Positions 8,863-19,200 of a stretch of 64,000 nt of DNA are shown one piece after another. Each line of letters opens with the position of its first letter. Positions within the stretch are counted from its first letter, which is position 1. The stretch spans positions 1 to 64,000 of the forward strand of contig JAKQDH010000087.1 in NCBI GenBank assembly GCA_029558835.1. The letters run 5' to 3'. Under the pieces are notes generated by a model that was given only the letters and a program-made list of their open reading frames with translations, did not search any database and had not been told where the DNA came from. Origin of the DNA: Planctomycetota bacterium. GTDB lineage: Bacteria > Planctomycetota > Phycisphaerae > UBA1845. The position numbers were made by a program, and so were the translations under genes.

Positions 8863-9778
8863 GCGCTATCGCGGCTGCCTGCTCGGCCTGGCGGTTGGTG
8901 ATGCCGTCGGCACGGCGCTGGAGTTTTCGCCGCCCGGCTCGTTTGCACCGATCACGGACTTGGTCGGCGGCGGCCCGTTCGGGTTGCTGCCCGGGCAGTG
9001 GACGGACGACACGTCGCTGGCCTTGTGCCTGGCCGAGAGCCTGCTCGCGTGCAACGGCTTTGATCCCGTCGACCAGATGCAACGCTACGTCCGCTGGCGG
9101 CGTGAAGGGTATCTGAGCAGTACGGGCGAGTGCTTTGACATCGGTAACACGACTGCAACGGCCCTCAGCGCGTTTGAGCGCTCCGGCCGGCCGTATTGCG
9201 GGCCGACCGATCCGGACTCGGCGGGCAACGGGTCGCTGATGCGCCTGGCTCCCGTGCCGATGTTCTACGCCCGCCGGCCGGCCGAGGCCATTGCCATGGC
9301 GGCCGACAGTTCCCGCACGACGCATGGCACGCGCACCGCGGTGGATGCCTGCCGCTTCCTGGCCGCACTCATCGTGGGTGCGCTCCACGGGGCCACGAAG
9401 GAGGAGCTGACCGCCCCAGGTTTCTCGCCCGTCGCGGGTCTCTGGGAACGCGAGCCACTGGCCGCAGAGATCAACGAGATCGCCCAGGGCTCGTACCTGC
9501 GGCGGAATCCGCCGGAGATTCGAGGTTCCGGGTACGTGGTGCACACGCTCGAGGCCGCGCTGTGGGCGTTCTATCACAGCGACGGCTTCCGCGACGGCTG
9601 CCTGCGTGTCGTGAACCTGGGAGAGGATGCGGACACCACCGGGGCAGTCTTCGGCCAGTTGGCCGGCGCGTACTACGGCGAGCGCGACATCCCGCTCGAC
9701 TGGCGTGCTCGGCTGCACGAGCACGACTTCATCGCCTCTCTTGCCGGCACGCTCTACAACCGGCGGGCGCGACAGTGA
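8849..9778 (+). CDS. ADP-ribosylglycohydrolase family protein (DraG-like)
   Basis: 309-residue DraG/ARH-type hydrolase expected to remove ADP-ribose from proteins or small molecules using a binuclear Mg centre. Metal-ligand motifs are visible: WTDDTSLAL near residue 45 and GEDADTTGAVFGQLAGA near residue 255; SAGNGSLMRLAPVPMF is typical of the family. Start is GTG 8849 because GAGGAGGG lies 6 nt upstream and homology begins at once (RYRGCLLGLAVGDAVG). Coupled to the upstream phosphatase, suggesting a joint role in reversing modifications; this is inferred from the overlap. Confidence 0.92.
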   Translation: MELTERYRGCLLGLAVGDAVGTALEFSPPGSFAPITDLVGGGPFGLLPGQWTDDTSLALCLAESLLACNGFDPVDQMQRYVRWRREGYLSSTGECFDIGNTTATALSAFERSGRPYCGPTDPDSAGNGSLMRLAPVPMFYARRPAEAIAMAADSSRTTHGTRTAVDACRFLAALIVGALHGATKEELTAPGFSPVAGLWEREPLAAEINEIAQGSYLRRNPPEIRGSGYVVHTLEAALWAFYHSDGFRDGCLRVVNLGEDADTTGAVFGQLAGAYYGERDIPLDWRARLHEHDFIASLAGTLYNRRARQ

Positions 9779-10515
9779 GCGACTGACGATGACCCAGCAA
9801 GTCGCTCCAACCGGCCCCCGGTGCTCATCCGGGGGATGTCCTGCGCCGAGCCGAGGAACGGGGCCGCTAGCCCCCTTGGCGCGCAGGAAACGGGCCGATT
9901 TCAGCCCTGAAGACCGGAAAACCTTCGAAGACAGGGTAGGCGCCACGGGGGAGGGCGCTGTACAATGGACGAGCACGGCCCTGTAGCGCAGTTGGGCACG
10001 GCCATCTGGAACATGTCGGGTGAGCCCACTTCCGCCGGTGCCGACCTGCGCCGCGATGATGCACGAGCTACCGGAGGCCCTGCGGTGAAGCAGGGCTATC
10101 CGCAACGCAGTTTCAAGGGGAGGAGAAACGGCTCACAGCATTAGGACGAACGCCCAACGCAGACAGTCGGCCGAACTGCCTCGGTAGACAGCGGGTATTT
10201 GTCCGGCTTGTCGCGGGTGGGCGAACTAGCTGGCGGGCCGTTCAGGGTTGGGGACGATCCGGCACGATGGTGACCGGAGGCGGAGCGGCTGCTCGCGGGC
10301 TTTGGTCTCCGGAGCGTGTGGGATGGGTGGCGGCGAGGGTGTGTCATCTGCCTTGCCTGGACACGTTCGTGCGAAGGAGGTGAAGCGGGAGCATCTGAGG
10401 CGGCGTTGTTGAGGTTCGGCGGCACCGTCTGTTCCATTGTGCAAAGCAGCACGCGTTGGTTTTGCGGGAACAAGCGTGTGCCAGAGCTGACAGGGCGATC
10501 ACAAGGAGTGAGGAG
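9779..10515. other. Gene-poor interval
   Basis: No convincing gene in about 740 bases. A TACAAT box at 9961-9966 lacks a matching -35. A tRNA-like start at 9977-9996 was examined and rejected. The end of the interval carries the ribosome site AAGGAG (10503-10508) of the next gene. Confidence 0.5.
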
Positions 10516-11118
10516 ATGAACAGCAGAATTCTTATGATGGTGGTGGTGCTGCTGGCGTGGATCGTGGCGCCAACGACGGCAGAGCCGGTCACGGACACAT
10601 TCTACGCCCTCGAGTCCGCGCAGGAGGGTTGGAGTGGTGGGGGAAGTGGCTACGACGACGGCCACTGGTACACCTGGGACGAACCCACATGGTTTGCTCG
10701 GGTTCAGTGGTTCAACAATGAGCCGTTCATTCCCGAGAACTACAAGACGATCTACATCGAGTTTGACATCGACAGGCTCGATCCGGCGGAGGGCGAAGGC
10801 GACTTCCAGCTCTGGGTAAACTGGACCACGCCGGAGTGGTCGGCGCTCGGTCTGGACCGACCACCGCTTCCGGATCAGGGAGAAGTGGGCTACCTCGTGC
10901 ATTCGCCCATGCTCCTTGACACGATCTACTTCACCAGTCCGCTGCATATTGAGCTTGATTATGTGATTGAAGACTACAATCCCGAATGGGTGTCCATCGA
11001 CGCTTATGGACATAACTTCGACCTGACCAACGGGATCATCATCCACGAATGTGTTCCCGAGCCGGGCACGCTGGCGCTGCTGGCCTTCGGCATGCTGGCG
11101 GTGTTGCGGCGACGCTAG
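10516..11118 (+). CDS. PEP-CTERM sorting-domain protein
   Basis: 200-residue exported protein. ATG 10516 has AAGGAG 7 nt upstream and opens with a signal peptide (MVVVLLAWIVAPTTA, mature from about residue 23). The body is beta-rich and unassigned, with several Trp (WYTWDEPTWFARVQW). The C-terminus is a PEP-CTERM signal: VPEPGTLALL, a short hydrophobic helix, then RRR. Such proteins are processed by an exosortase and usually go to the surface or exopolysaccharide; no exosortase gene lies in this window. Confidence 0.85.
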   Translation: MNSRILMMVVVLLAWIVAPTTAEPVTDTFYALESAQEGWSGGGSGYDDGHWYTWDEPTWFARVQWFNNEPFIPENYKTIYIEFDIDRLDPAEGEGDFQLWVNWTTPEWSALGLDRPPLPDQGEVGYLVHSPMLLDTIYFTSPLHIELDYVIEDYNPEWVSIDAYGHNFDLTNGIIIHECVPEPGTLALLAFGMLAVLRRR

Positions 11119-11292
11119 CAGACGAGGGCTGTGCTCATGGCAATCCGGGGCGGGCCGCTCGGTACGGGCGGCCTGCCGCCTGCTCAGAGGCCGGTCGCGG
11201 TCTTTACCCAATAGGCTAGGGCCAAGCACGTGTAGACCAAGGCCTGACCGGCACGGTGGCGGCTGGCTCACAGCGGCGCGGGAGTGACGGCG

Positions 11293-13392
11293 ATGACCAA
11301 GAGCAGATTGATCTGGGGCATGTGTGTTCTGGGGGTAAGCCTGGGTTACGGTACCTCCGGGGCACTGGCTGACGAGCTTGCGTTCGCTATCGAGTGGATG
11401 GTGGATGACGTCTTCTTCGATGAGGCCGGGTGGGGCATCAGCGTCGGCGACGTCTTCCAGGGCAGCTTCACGTATGACCCCACAGTGCCGGATGCCGATC
11501 CGGACCCCAATACCGGGCAGTACCCTGGGGCTTTGCTCAGCATGGTGATTGAGGCTGGCGCCCACACCTTGGTCAGCGGCGGCGGTACGATCCGTATTCG
11601 AAATGACGAGCTGCCTCAGGGATGGGACGAGTTCGTTATCATCGCTGACTCGTACACCACCCTAGATGGCATCTTCGTGGTCGACCAGGAGTTGATCTTG
11701 CGCGATACGACGGGGCAGGTCTTTGCCAGCGACGCGCTGCCTACGACGCTGGGTTTGAACCTCGAGGACTTCGATTGGACTTCACTGTATCTTTACGGAT
11801 GGGATTATTCCACCGGCGGCGAATTCGAGATCACGGGGCATCTCACCAGCCTGTCCTTCCCCGACTGCAACGGCAACGGCATTCCCGACTATCTGGAAGC
11901 CGACACGGATGAGGATGGGGTGATCGACGACTGCGATAACTGTCCGGAGGTTTGGAATCCCGGTCAGGAGGACTGTGACGAAGATGGAATGGGCGACGCG
12001 TGCGAGGTTGATGCCGATGGCGACGCGGTTCCCGATGACTGCGACAACTGTCCGGGCGTGTTCAACCCGGGCCAGGAGGACTGCGGAGGAGACGGCATCG
12101 GCGACGCTTGCGCCGTCGACTCGGACGGTGACGGGGTTCCGGATGATTGTGACAATTGTGTGGACGTTTGGAATCCCGAGCAGGACGACTGTGACGAAGA
12201 CGGGATGGGCGATGCCTGCGAGGTCGATTCCGACGGCGACAGTGTTCCAGACGACTGCGATCTCTGCCCGGGATTCGACGACCTTCTCGACACCGACGGG
12301 GACGGTATTCCCGACGACTGCGAGGCCGCCGCTGTGGGTTGGGTCTACTGGACCGACCCTTCACGTGGGAACGTCCAGCGTGCCGATCTACCGGACGGCT
12401 CCTCGGTGACGGATGTCGTCACAGGTCTGCCTCGCCCCTATGACCTCGCTTTCGACGTGGCTGGAGGGATGATGTACTGGACAGACATCTGGACCAACAG
12501 CATCCACCGCGCCAACCTGGACGGCAGCGGGGTGGAAGACCTCGTCACCGGGGCGCCGGGGCCGCTGGGGATCGCCCTGGACGTGGCGGGCGGCAAGATG
12601 TACTGGACTGACCGCACGGTGCAGCGGATCCAGCGGGCCAACCTCGACGGGAGCGGGATCGAAGACCTCGTCATGCTGACGTGGCCCGATTATCCACGTC
12701 TGATTGCCCTGGACGTGGCGGGCGGCAAGATGTACTGGACCCAGTTCAACCTCACTACTGCGCTCGCCTGGATCCGGCGGGCCAACCTGGAAATCCCCGA
12801 GGGTGAGTCCCCGGACAACCGCACGGATGTCGAAGATCTCGTGATGGAGCCGTTTCCGCCCTTCGAGCCGTTTGCCATCGCCCTGGACGTTGCCGGCGGC
12901 AAGATGTACTGGACGAATACTTGGCATTGGCCCGGGGGGCAAGAGCACATCCGCCGCGCGAACCTGGAAATCCCTTGCGGCGAGACCCCGGACAATCGGA
13001 CGGATATCGAAGATCTGGTCGCGGTGGACGCGGATATCGAAGCTCTCGCCTTGGACCTGGCCGATGGCAGGATGTACTGGACCCAGAGAGTGTACTTGGG
13101 CGAGGACAGCATCATCGGTCGGGCCCGTCTGGACGGCGCCTTTATCGAGTACCTCGCCCCCACGGGCGCCTCACGCCCTGCGCAGATTGCCCTGCTGCTT
13201 CCTGGCAGCGACTTTGACGGCGATGGCGATGTCGACCTGCAGGACTTCGGGCACTTTCAGACATGCTTCACCGGCGCCGGGCTGGGCACACCCAGCCCGG
13301 GCTGTCGCTTCTTCGACGCTGACGTGGATGACGACGTTGACCTGGACGACTTTGGCGCCTGGGCCCCGAGAATGGCCGGCCCGAGCGAGTAG
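11293..13392 (+). CDS. Secreted thrombospondin-type-3 / YWTD-propeller protein with dockerin-like pair
   Basis: About 699 residues. ATG 11293 is preferred over GTG 11284 because GGAG lies 8 nt upstream; a signal peptide follows (WGMCVLGVSLGYGTSGALA). Order: N-terminal beta domain to about 195; four or five thrombospondin type 3 Ca-binding repeats (CDNCPEVWNPGQEDCDEDG-type, about 200-340); about six LDL-receptor class B repeats (IALDVAGGKMYWTD, RANLDGSGIEDLV; about 350-630) forming a propeller; and a complete dockerin-like pair (DFDGDGDVDLQDF and DADVDDDVDLDDF). The repeats are also visible in the DNA. Probable calcium-stabilised surface protein; partner unknown. Confidence 0.88.
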   Translation: MTKSRLIWGMCVLGVSLGYGTSGALADELAFAIEWMVDDVFFDEAGWGISVGDVFQGSFTYDPTVPDADPDPNTGQYPGALLSMVIEAGAHTLVSGGGTIRIRNDELPQGWDEFVIIADSYTTLDGIFVVDQELILRDTTGQVFASDALPTTLGLNLEDFDWTSLYLYGWDYSTGGEFEITGHLTSLSFPDCNGNGIPDYLEADTDEDGVIDDCDNCPEVWNPGQEDCDEDGMGDACEVDADGDAVPDDCDNCPGVFNPGQEDCGGDGIGDACAVDSDGDGVPDDCDNCVDVWNPEQDDCDEDGMGDACEVDSDGDSVPDDCDLCPGFDDLLDTDGDGIPDDCEAAAVGWVYWTDPSRGNVQRADLPDGSSVTDVVTGLPRPYDLAFDVAGGMMYWTDIWTNSIHRANLDGSGVEDLVTGAPGPLGIALDVAGGKMYWTDRTVQRIQRANLDGSGIEDLVMLTWPDYPRLIALDVAGGKMYWTQFNLTTALAWIRRANLEIPEGESPDNRTDVEDLVMEPFPPFEPFAIALDVAGGKMYWTNTWHWPGGQEHIRRANLEIPCGETPDNRTDIEDLVAVDADIEALALDLADGRMYWTQRVYLGEDSIIGRARLDGAFIEYLAPTGASRPAQIALLLPGSDFDGDGDVDLQDFGHFQTCFTGAGLGTPSPGCRFFDADVDDDVDLDDFGAWAPRMAGPSE

Positions 13393-13820
13393 CGGGCTCC
13401 GATTCAGGATAGTTGTTGCCGGTGGCTCGCCGCATGCTCGGCGAAGTGACTGGTCTGCTGCACGATCGGACGTAGCGACGTTGCCTTCGGTGTGCCCTGC
13501 CTGACGACTCCCACGGACGCAAGTTGGGAATCTCGGAGCCGGTGTCCGGGCGTGGCTGGGAACCCCGCCAAGTCCGCCACACGCGGACCGCTCCTTGCCG
13601 CCTGCCTGGCGTGCTCCACTGTGTACCGAGATCATGATTACGTCCCTTGCGGTTTGACTCCGGCAGGAGCGCTGGCGATGTCAGTCCGGTTTGCGGCGGA
13701 CGAGATGGTCGGCCGTACGGATGAAGTGTAGAGCTCTCGCTACCTTGGCGTAGAATCGCGGCCAGAAGACCGGCCGCGAAGGAAAGGGAGTGGTAGAAAC
13801 AGGATTGGGAAGGGCTCGCG
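13393..13820. other. Interval with -10-like box and ribosome site before a gene relic
   Basis: No supported gene. TAGAAT at 13751-13756 resembles a -10 box but has no clear -35. GGAAAGGGAG at 13781-13790 and GGAAGG at 13808-13813 resemble ribosome sites for the relic that follows. Confidence 0.35.
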
Positions 13821-14223
13821 ATCAGCACCATAGTACTTGCGACGTTCGTGAAGGGCGTCGTCCTATCGGCAGGCGCCGCCGCAAGCGTGTCGGCCGGGCG
13901 TCGCGGACGCGGGTTCACCCGGCACTGATGACCGTGGGCCAAGTGTGGCCGTTCCGGCAGCAGACGAGCGGCAGGTGGTCGGGACGCTGGGGCGGGGGAC
14001 GTGGGAGATTCCGATTCCGGTATTCGCCGACGCGAATGACGATTCGGACGTGGACCTGGCGGACTTCGCCCGTTTCCAGAACTGCTACAGCGGGGCCACG
14101 ACCGACGAAGGCTTCACGCCGCCGGGCCCGGAGTGCAAGAACCTCTTCGACCTGCACTACGACGGCGACGTGGACGCCGCGGACTACACAGCCTTCGCGG
14201 CCCGGTTCGTGGGGCCGAGTTGA
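13821..14223 (+). pseudogene. Relic of a secreted dockerin-like protein gene
   Basis: From 13821 one frame reads ISTIVLATFVKGVVLSAGAA then ASVSA, a good signal peptide, but begins with ATC where a start codon is expected 7 nt after GGAAGG, and soon hits TGATGA. In another frame a complete dockerin-like pair follows (DANDDSDVDLADFARFQNC; LHYDGDVDAADYTAFAARF) and ends GPS-TGA at 14223, as in the intact paralogues. The main domain is missing. Simplest reading: a secreted protein gene that lost its start and middle. A short protein from GTG 13945 (92 residues) is formally possible. Confidence 0.5.
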
Positions 14224-14733
14224 GCAGCACGCTGCCCGCCTGAATGGGGAAGGATCAGCGGTGCGGGTGACGTATACCCCGCGGGGTCGGAACTCCGAAA
14301 CCGGCGAGATTCTTGGTTTTTCCGGAAGCGGTCACATTGGTGTCACCCTGCGTTTCGGCGCAGCGGGCCCACGCCTGGGTTCAGTCTCCGACGACGGCTC
14401 CCGCATGGCGCGTTGCCGCGAGACTCTGAACGTTGCGCAGCGGCACAGATTCCACCGAACCGGTGGCCACCCGGCATGGCTTTCGCCGGACCGGGGGTAC
14501 GCGCGTCGAAACTGGCTGCGGGGCGCAGGCTTCGCTCGGGAGACGCCGGAAAAACGCAAGTTCGCGGGCTGTAACCCGCGATCAGCAAAGGGCTTGCGGC
14601 ACGTGCCCATTCTGTCGCGTCACGCGGCGTGGTACACTGGGGTCTCTGCGAAGCGGTAGCAACTGGCTCCGGCACAGGCATTGGGCAGTCCGGCAAGCTA
14701 CAGGCGAGGCGTGCACTCAGACGGTGACCTGCG
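14224..14733. other. Gene-poor interval before sigma factor
   Basis: About 510 bases. A frame stays open through most of it, but its composition looks like GC-driven shadow coding. TACACT at 14633-14638 is a possible -10 box for the sigma factor, without a clear -35. Confidence 0.4.
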
Positions 14734-15459
14734 ATGGACCAACCTGAACGCAACGTCGGCCAGTTCCCCACGACGCACTGGTCGCTGCTGGCGCGGGCGG
14801 CCGGGGAGGATGCGGACGCGCGGCGGCCGGCGCTGGCGGAGGTCTTGACGCGGTACCAGCCGGCCATGCGGACGCATGTCGCACGGCGGTTCGGTCGCAC
14901 GTTGGCGGCTGACCAGATCGACGACGTGGTCCAAGGCTTCATCACGCACCACATTCTGGAGAAGGAACTGCTGGGTCGGGCGGATCGAGCCCGCGGCCGG
15001 TTTCGGTCGCTACTCTGCACAGCTTTGGACCGGTACGTCATCACCGAGCTGCGTCGGCGGCGGCAAGGCGTTGCCTCCTTGGAGGATGTACCTCCGGCGC
15101 CCGGCAAGTCCGCCGGGCCGGAGCAGGAGTTCAACCTTGCCTGGGCCCGGCAGGTGATCGACGAGGCCCTCTCGCGCATGCACGCCCGCTGCGCCGCTTC
15201 CCGGCCGGAGTTGTGGGAGCTGTTCGAGACCCGGCTGGTCGGGCCGATCCTGGGCAGCGCGCCGGCGCCACCCTACGCGCAACTCGTTGCCCAGTACGGC
15301 TTTGCGTCACCGATGCAGGCGATGAACGCCCTGGTCACCGCGAAGCGCTGGTTCCGAGAGGCCCTCGCTTCCGTGGTGGCCGAGTACGCGGGCGAAGACG
15401 CCGAGGCGGAGGCCGAGGTGAGTGACCTATTGAATTGCCTGGCCGGGTGGCGCGCATGA
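14734..15459 (+). CDS. ECF-type RNA polymerase sigma factor
   Basis: 241 residues, planctomycete ECF group, recognised by the FPTTHWSLL opening and region 2 (DQIDDVVQGFITHHILEKEL followed by RGRFRSLLCTALDRYV, where the usual motif is DLVQxFF). Region 4 (YAQLVAQYGFASPMQAMNAL) is a plausible helix-turn-helix. ATG 14734 has only a weak ribosome site. It heads a plus-strand series with a small protein (15698) and a receptor-like kinase (16222), the same trio as at 0.35-5 kb but collinear. The 238-nt gap to the next gene shows no coding sequence. Confidence 0.88.
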   Translation: MDQPERNVGQFPTTHWSLLARAAGEDADARRPALAEVLTRYQPAMRTHVARRFGRTLAADQIDDVVQGFITHHILEKELLGRADRARGRFRSLLCTALDRYVITELRRRRQGVASLEDVPPAPGKSAGPEQEFNLAWARQVIDEALSRMHARCAASRPELWELFETRLVGPILGSAPAPPYAQLVAQYGFASPMQAMNALVTAKRWFREALASVVAEYAGEDAEAEAEVSDLLNCLAGWRA

Positions 15460-15697
15460 TTGGCCGCCGGCGTGCGTATCTGTATGACGGGGACCCAGGG
15501 GCGCAGCAGGGGGGTGGAAGCGATCAGGCGGAACAAGCCACGCTGGCCCCGCGGGCGTGGCCGAAGACCGGCGCCTTGGAGCCCACTACGTCGCCCGCGG
15601 GGGGGGCGACGCTGCAGACGCGCCGCCTCCGTGAAGGGCCGGAACGTGGCCGCGCACGGACGTGGCCTGACGTTCGCCCGGCCCGAGGAGCACGCCA

Positions 15698-16201
15698 TTG
15701 AACCCGTTGATCGAACGCACCGGACCTGCCCAACTGGCGAAGCTGCTGGAGGCCAGTCGATCCGACCGCCACGCCTGGACCCCCTCCGAGCTTGAAGCCA
15801 TGCTCGTGCACCAGATGTCGGCCGGCATCGAGGTCGATCTGGGGAGCCTCCCGCCGGAGGTGTCGGCGATGCTGGGCGGGTCATCCGCGGGCACGGGGGC
15901 AACAATCCGCACGTTCCGCGATCTGTTCACGCATTCGCAGCCGCCCGTCGAGCTTCTCCAGCTTACCAAGCAGTTCGCCAAGGCAATGGTGTACAGCCCG
16001 GACAGCCCCATTCCCGCGGAGATCGGGCAGGTGTTGTATCTTGCAGCGATCGTTGCCGCGCAGGTACGATGTGGACAGCGGATCACCGAACTCGATGCGG
16101 CTGCCTTGCGTGAAGGGATCGCTTGGGTTCTCGCTCAGGACTGGCTTGATCCAGCGCTACGCGGACTGTTTGAATCCGGTCGGAGTCACCTCCAAGACTG
16201 A
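15698..16201 (+). CDS. Hypothetical protein between sigma factor and kinase
   Basis: 167 residues from TTG 15698, chosen because GAGGAG lies 7 nt upstream and no ATG fits. Mostly helical; contains TPSELEAMLVHQMSAGIEVD and IPAEIGQVLYLAAIVAAQV. No membrane helix or known domain. Gap of 20 nt to the kinase gene implies one operon. It may link sigma factor and kinase, but nothing in the sequence shows how. Confidence 0.75.
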   Translation: MNPLIERTGPAQLAKLLEASRSDRHAWTPSELEAMLVHQMSAGIEVDLGSLPPEVSAMLGGSSAGTGATIRTFRDLFTHSQPPVELLQLTKQFAKAMVYSPDSPIPAEIGQVLYLAAIVAAQVRCGQRITELDAAALREGIAWVLAQDWLDPALRGLFESGRSHLQD

Positions 16202-16221
16202 TCTAACGAAGGAGCGGCGCC

Positions 16222-19200
16222 ATGCTGCCCGACGCGCCTGGACCGACCGGTTCCCCGATCGAACCGGGGCCATCCAGCGACGAGCGTCCGATCGCCGGTA
16301 CGAGCGAGACCGCAACTCCCGGGATTCCGTGGCTATCCTCGGACTCCATAGGCCGGCTGCTGCAGGCCCGTATCCTGGGTGCGCCTCCGCGCCTGGGTTT
16401 GCTCGCCAGCGTCGGACGCTTCGAAGTACTGCGTTTCGTGGGCGAAGGCGGCATGGCCGTCGTCGTCGAGGCGCACGATCCGCGTCACCCCAAGCGCCGC
16501 CTCGCCCTCAAGCTGCTTAGAGAGCAATTCGTGCAGCAGCCGCGGGTCGTGCATCGCTTCCTCACCGAAGCCCGCCACATGAAGCACCTGGCCCACCCCG
16601 ACATCGTGGAGGTCATCGAGGTCTCCGACCGTCCGGAAGGGCCCTACTTCGTCATGCCGTTGATGGAGCACGGTAGCCTGGCCCAGCACATCCGTCCCGG
16701 CCGGCCGCTCGACGAATCCACTGTGCGGCGTATCGGCCTGCACGTGGCGCGGGCGCTGGCCTTCGCCCACGACAAGGGCATCATTCATCGGGACCTCAAA
16801 CCCGGCAACGTGCTGCTCGATGCGGAGGACCGCGCTTACCTCGCCGATTTCGGGTTGGGGCGTTGCACGTTCCTGAATGAGTCGCTCATCGACGTGCAGC
16901 GCACACCGATCGAGGGCACTCCGCCGTACCTAGCGCCGGAGATCGCCGCTGGCAAGGCCGGTGACTTCCGCGGCGACATCTACGCCTTCGGGGCATTGCT
17001 CTACGAGATGCTCAGCGGCGCCCTGCCGTACGACGGAGCAACACCACAGGAGGTCGTCGAGCGAATCGTGACGGGCCCACCGATGCCGCTGCGGGAGAAG
17101 AACCCGCAGGTCTCGGCCGCGCTCGCGCTGATCGTGGAAGGCTGCATGGCGCGCGAGCTGCGCGACCGTTACGCCGACATGGGCGACGTAGTCGCGGACC
17201 TGGAACGGTTCGAGCGCGGCGAGTCGCCGCTGGGCCCGCATGGGCATGAGCACCATCGAAGGAAGCCGGCGCCCTCGCGACATGCTGGAGCCCGGCGTCG
17301 GTTGCGAGTCGGCTTGCCGGTGCTCGGCGTAGTGGTCATAGCAATCGCGGTGGTGATTGGCGTGAGGCAGTTTGGGCGCACACGTCCAGCCGCAACACCG
17401 ACGGCCCCGGAGCCGCGACTCCCAGGCATTGCTGCGGGGCCGCCGGAAGGCCCTACGCCGGAGTTGGCGTCGGATGCCGGAGTCTTTCCGTTTGTGGACG
17501 AGTTCGAAGGCTCCGAGTTGCGGCGCGATCTATGGGTGCCCGGCGAGAAGCCCGAGTGGCCCCTGCTGCAAGAACCTCCTGGCGACCGCCTGGGCGGCCG
17601 CATCTACGCGGAAAACGGCGCTTTGATTCTGAAAAGCCACGCGGCTTGCAAGACCGAAGGAAAGCCGGAGCACGTCGGCTTGGGCACCGCACACGCCGTC
17701 TGGCTGGATTCCCGGGCCGACGTCGGGCAGCAGGCGGAGAATGTTCAGATCGATGTGCAGTTGGGCGAGGGGGAGGCGCTCAACGGCCGCTTTGTTATCC
17801 AAATCCACACGGCAGGGAATCAGGCCATGGGGTCCGGGAGTTCCTCCCAGAGCAAGGTGCTCTTCGCCGCCGGACCCGCCACCGTGAACCACAGACTCAC
17901 GCTGCCCCCTCAGCACGTGCGCATCGAGCTGTCGCGTACATCGAAACTGGCGGTCGTGCGCGCAGGCATTGCCCCGAACGCCCCGTTTGAGGTCGTGGAC
18001 ATTTCCAACCTGCCAGTGTGGAAGCTCAGGTTTCTCGTTGGCACCCAGGCCTCGGCGGGAGTGTGGTCCGGAGAAGCGCGCTTTGCCATTGAGCGCGTGG
18101 AGGTCAAGGACTGCACCGACGCTGGCACAACGGTGGCTGGCTTCGTGACCGACGGGGTTACCGGCCGTCCGATCGCCGGGGCCACCGTACGGACGGATCA
18201 GGGGGCAGAGTGTGAGACGAACGCCCTCGGCGCATACATCATTCCCACCGATCCGGGAGCGGGGTCAATCGCCATCATATCGGCGAGCGCGCCGCAGTAC
18301 GAGCCGAGTACGCGCATGCCAGTGGCACGACTCCGCTCTGGCTATCAAAGGCGATGGGACGTGCAGTTGGGGAAAAGCACTGTGGCACTAGGCGACCCGA
18401 TTCCTGGGTCCTGCCTTGTGTTGTCTCATTGTTTGAGCGCGAATGGGTTGGCTGTGCAAGCCGGCGATATGGTGCTCACCGGGCATGATCAGCAAGACCA
18501 GGAGGTTATGTGGGTCCGTTCGCCTGACACGCAGAACTGGGAGGCATCGCTGGAGGCGTTCCCAGCAGCGCCTTTGTGCTACTGCGGCCCGACGCTGCGC
18601 TTTGTGCGCCGGTGGATTCCTAACCTAAACGATGACAGCAAAGGGGGCGGCCAAGTCGGCAGCGTCGGACCCGAGGGGCCGGGGGAGCGTGTGCGTTGGC
18701 TGCCCACGCCTTGTCCCACAGGCGTGGCGTGTGACGGGAAGCGTCTGTGGTACATTAGCGACAGCTGGCTTGCGTCGCGGCATGACGACATCTATGCCCT
18801 CGATCTAGAGATTCTTGATCGGGAGGGCCTCAAACGCGGCGGCGCGGGGGTCGTGGGCCAGGCAACGTCAGCCGATTCTTCCCTCGCCGGCATCGCATTC
18901 GGTTCGGATGCCTCCGGGCAGGATCGCTTGTGGGTCTCCAGTTACAGTGACGAGCCTGATCGCGGGCCCTCTCGGCAACTCCGCGGCCTCGTGTACGTAG
19001 TGGACCCGGAGGCGTTGCTGCGGAGGGGCTTCCTCCCAGAAGTCCAAACCGAGAACCGCGTGCCGATCGTGGACGGCGAGGTTGTCGTGGCCGCGTTCGA
19101 GGGCTTCTGGTACCAGCTTTCCTACGATGGGACCACCCAGACGCTCTGGGGCCTGGACCTGGGCACCAAGAGAATCTGCCAGCTCTGCATCGACCCTCCC

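Noticed and set aside
9977..9996. tRNA-like start GGCCCTGTAGCGCAGTTGGG
   Set aside because: No anticodon arm, T-arm or matching acceptor strand follows.
13790..14659. 289-codon plus-strand open frame
   Set aside because: Arg-rich shadow-like composition; the dockerin-like pair lies in a different frame.
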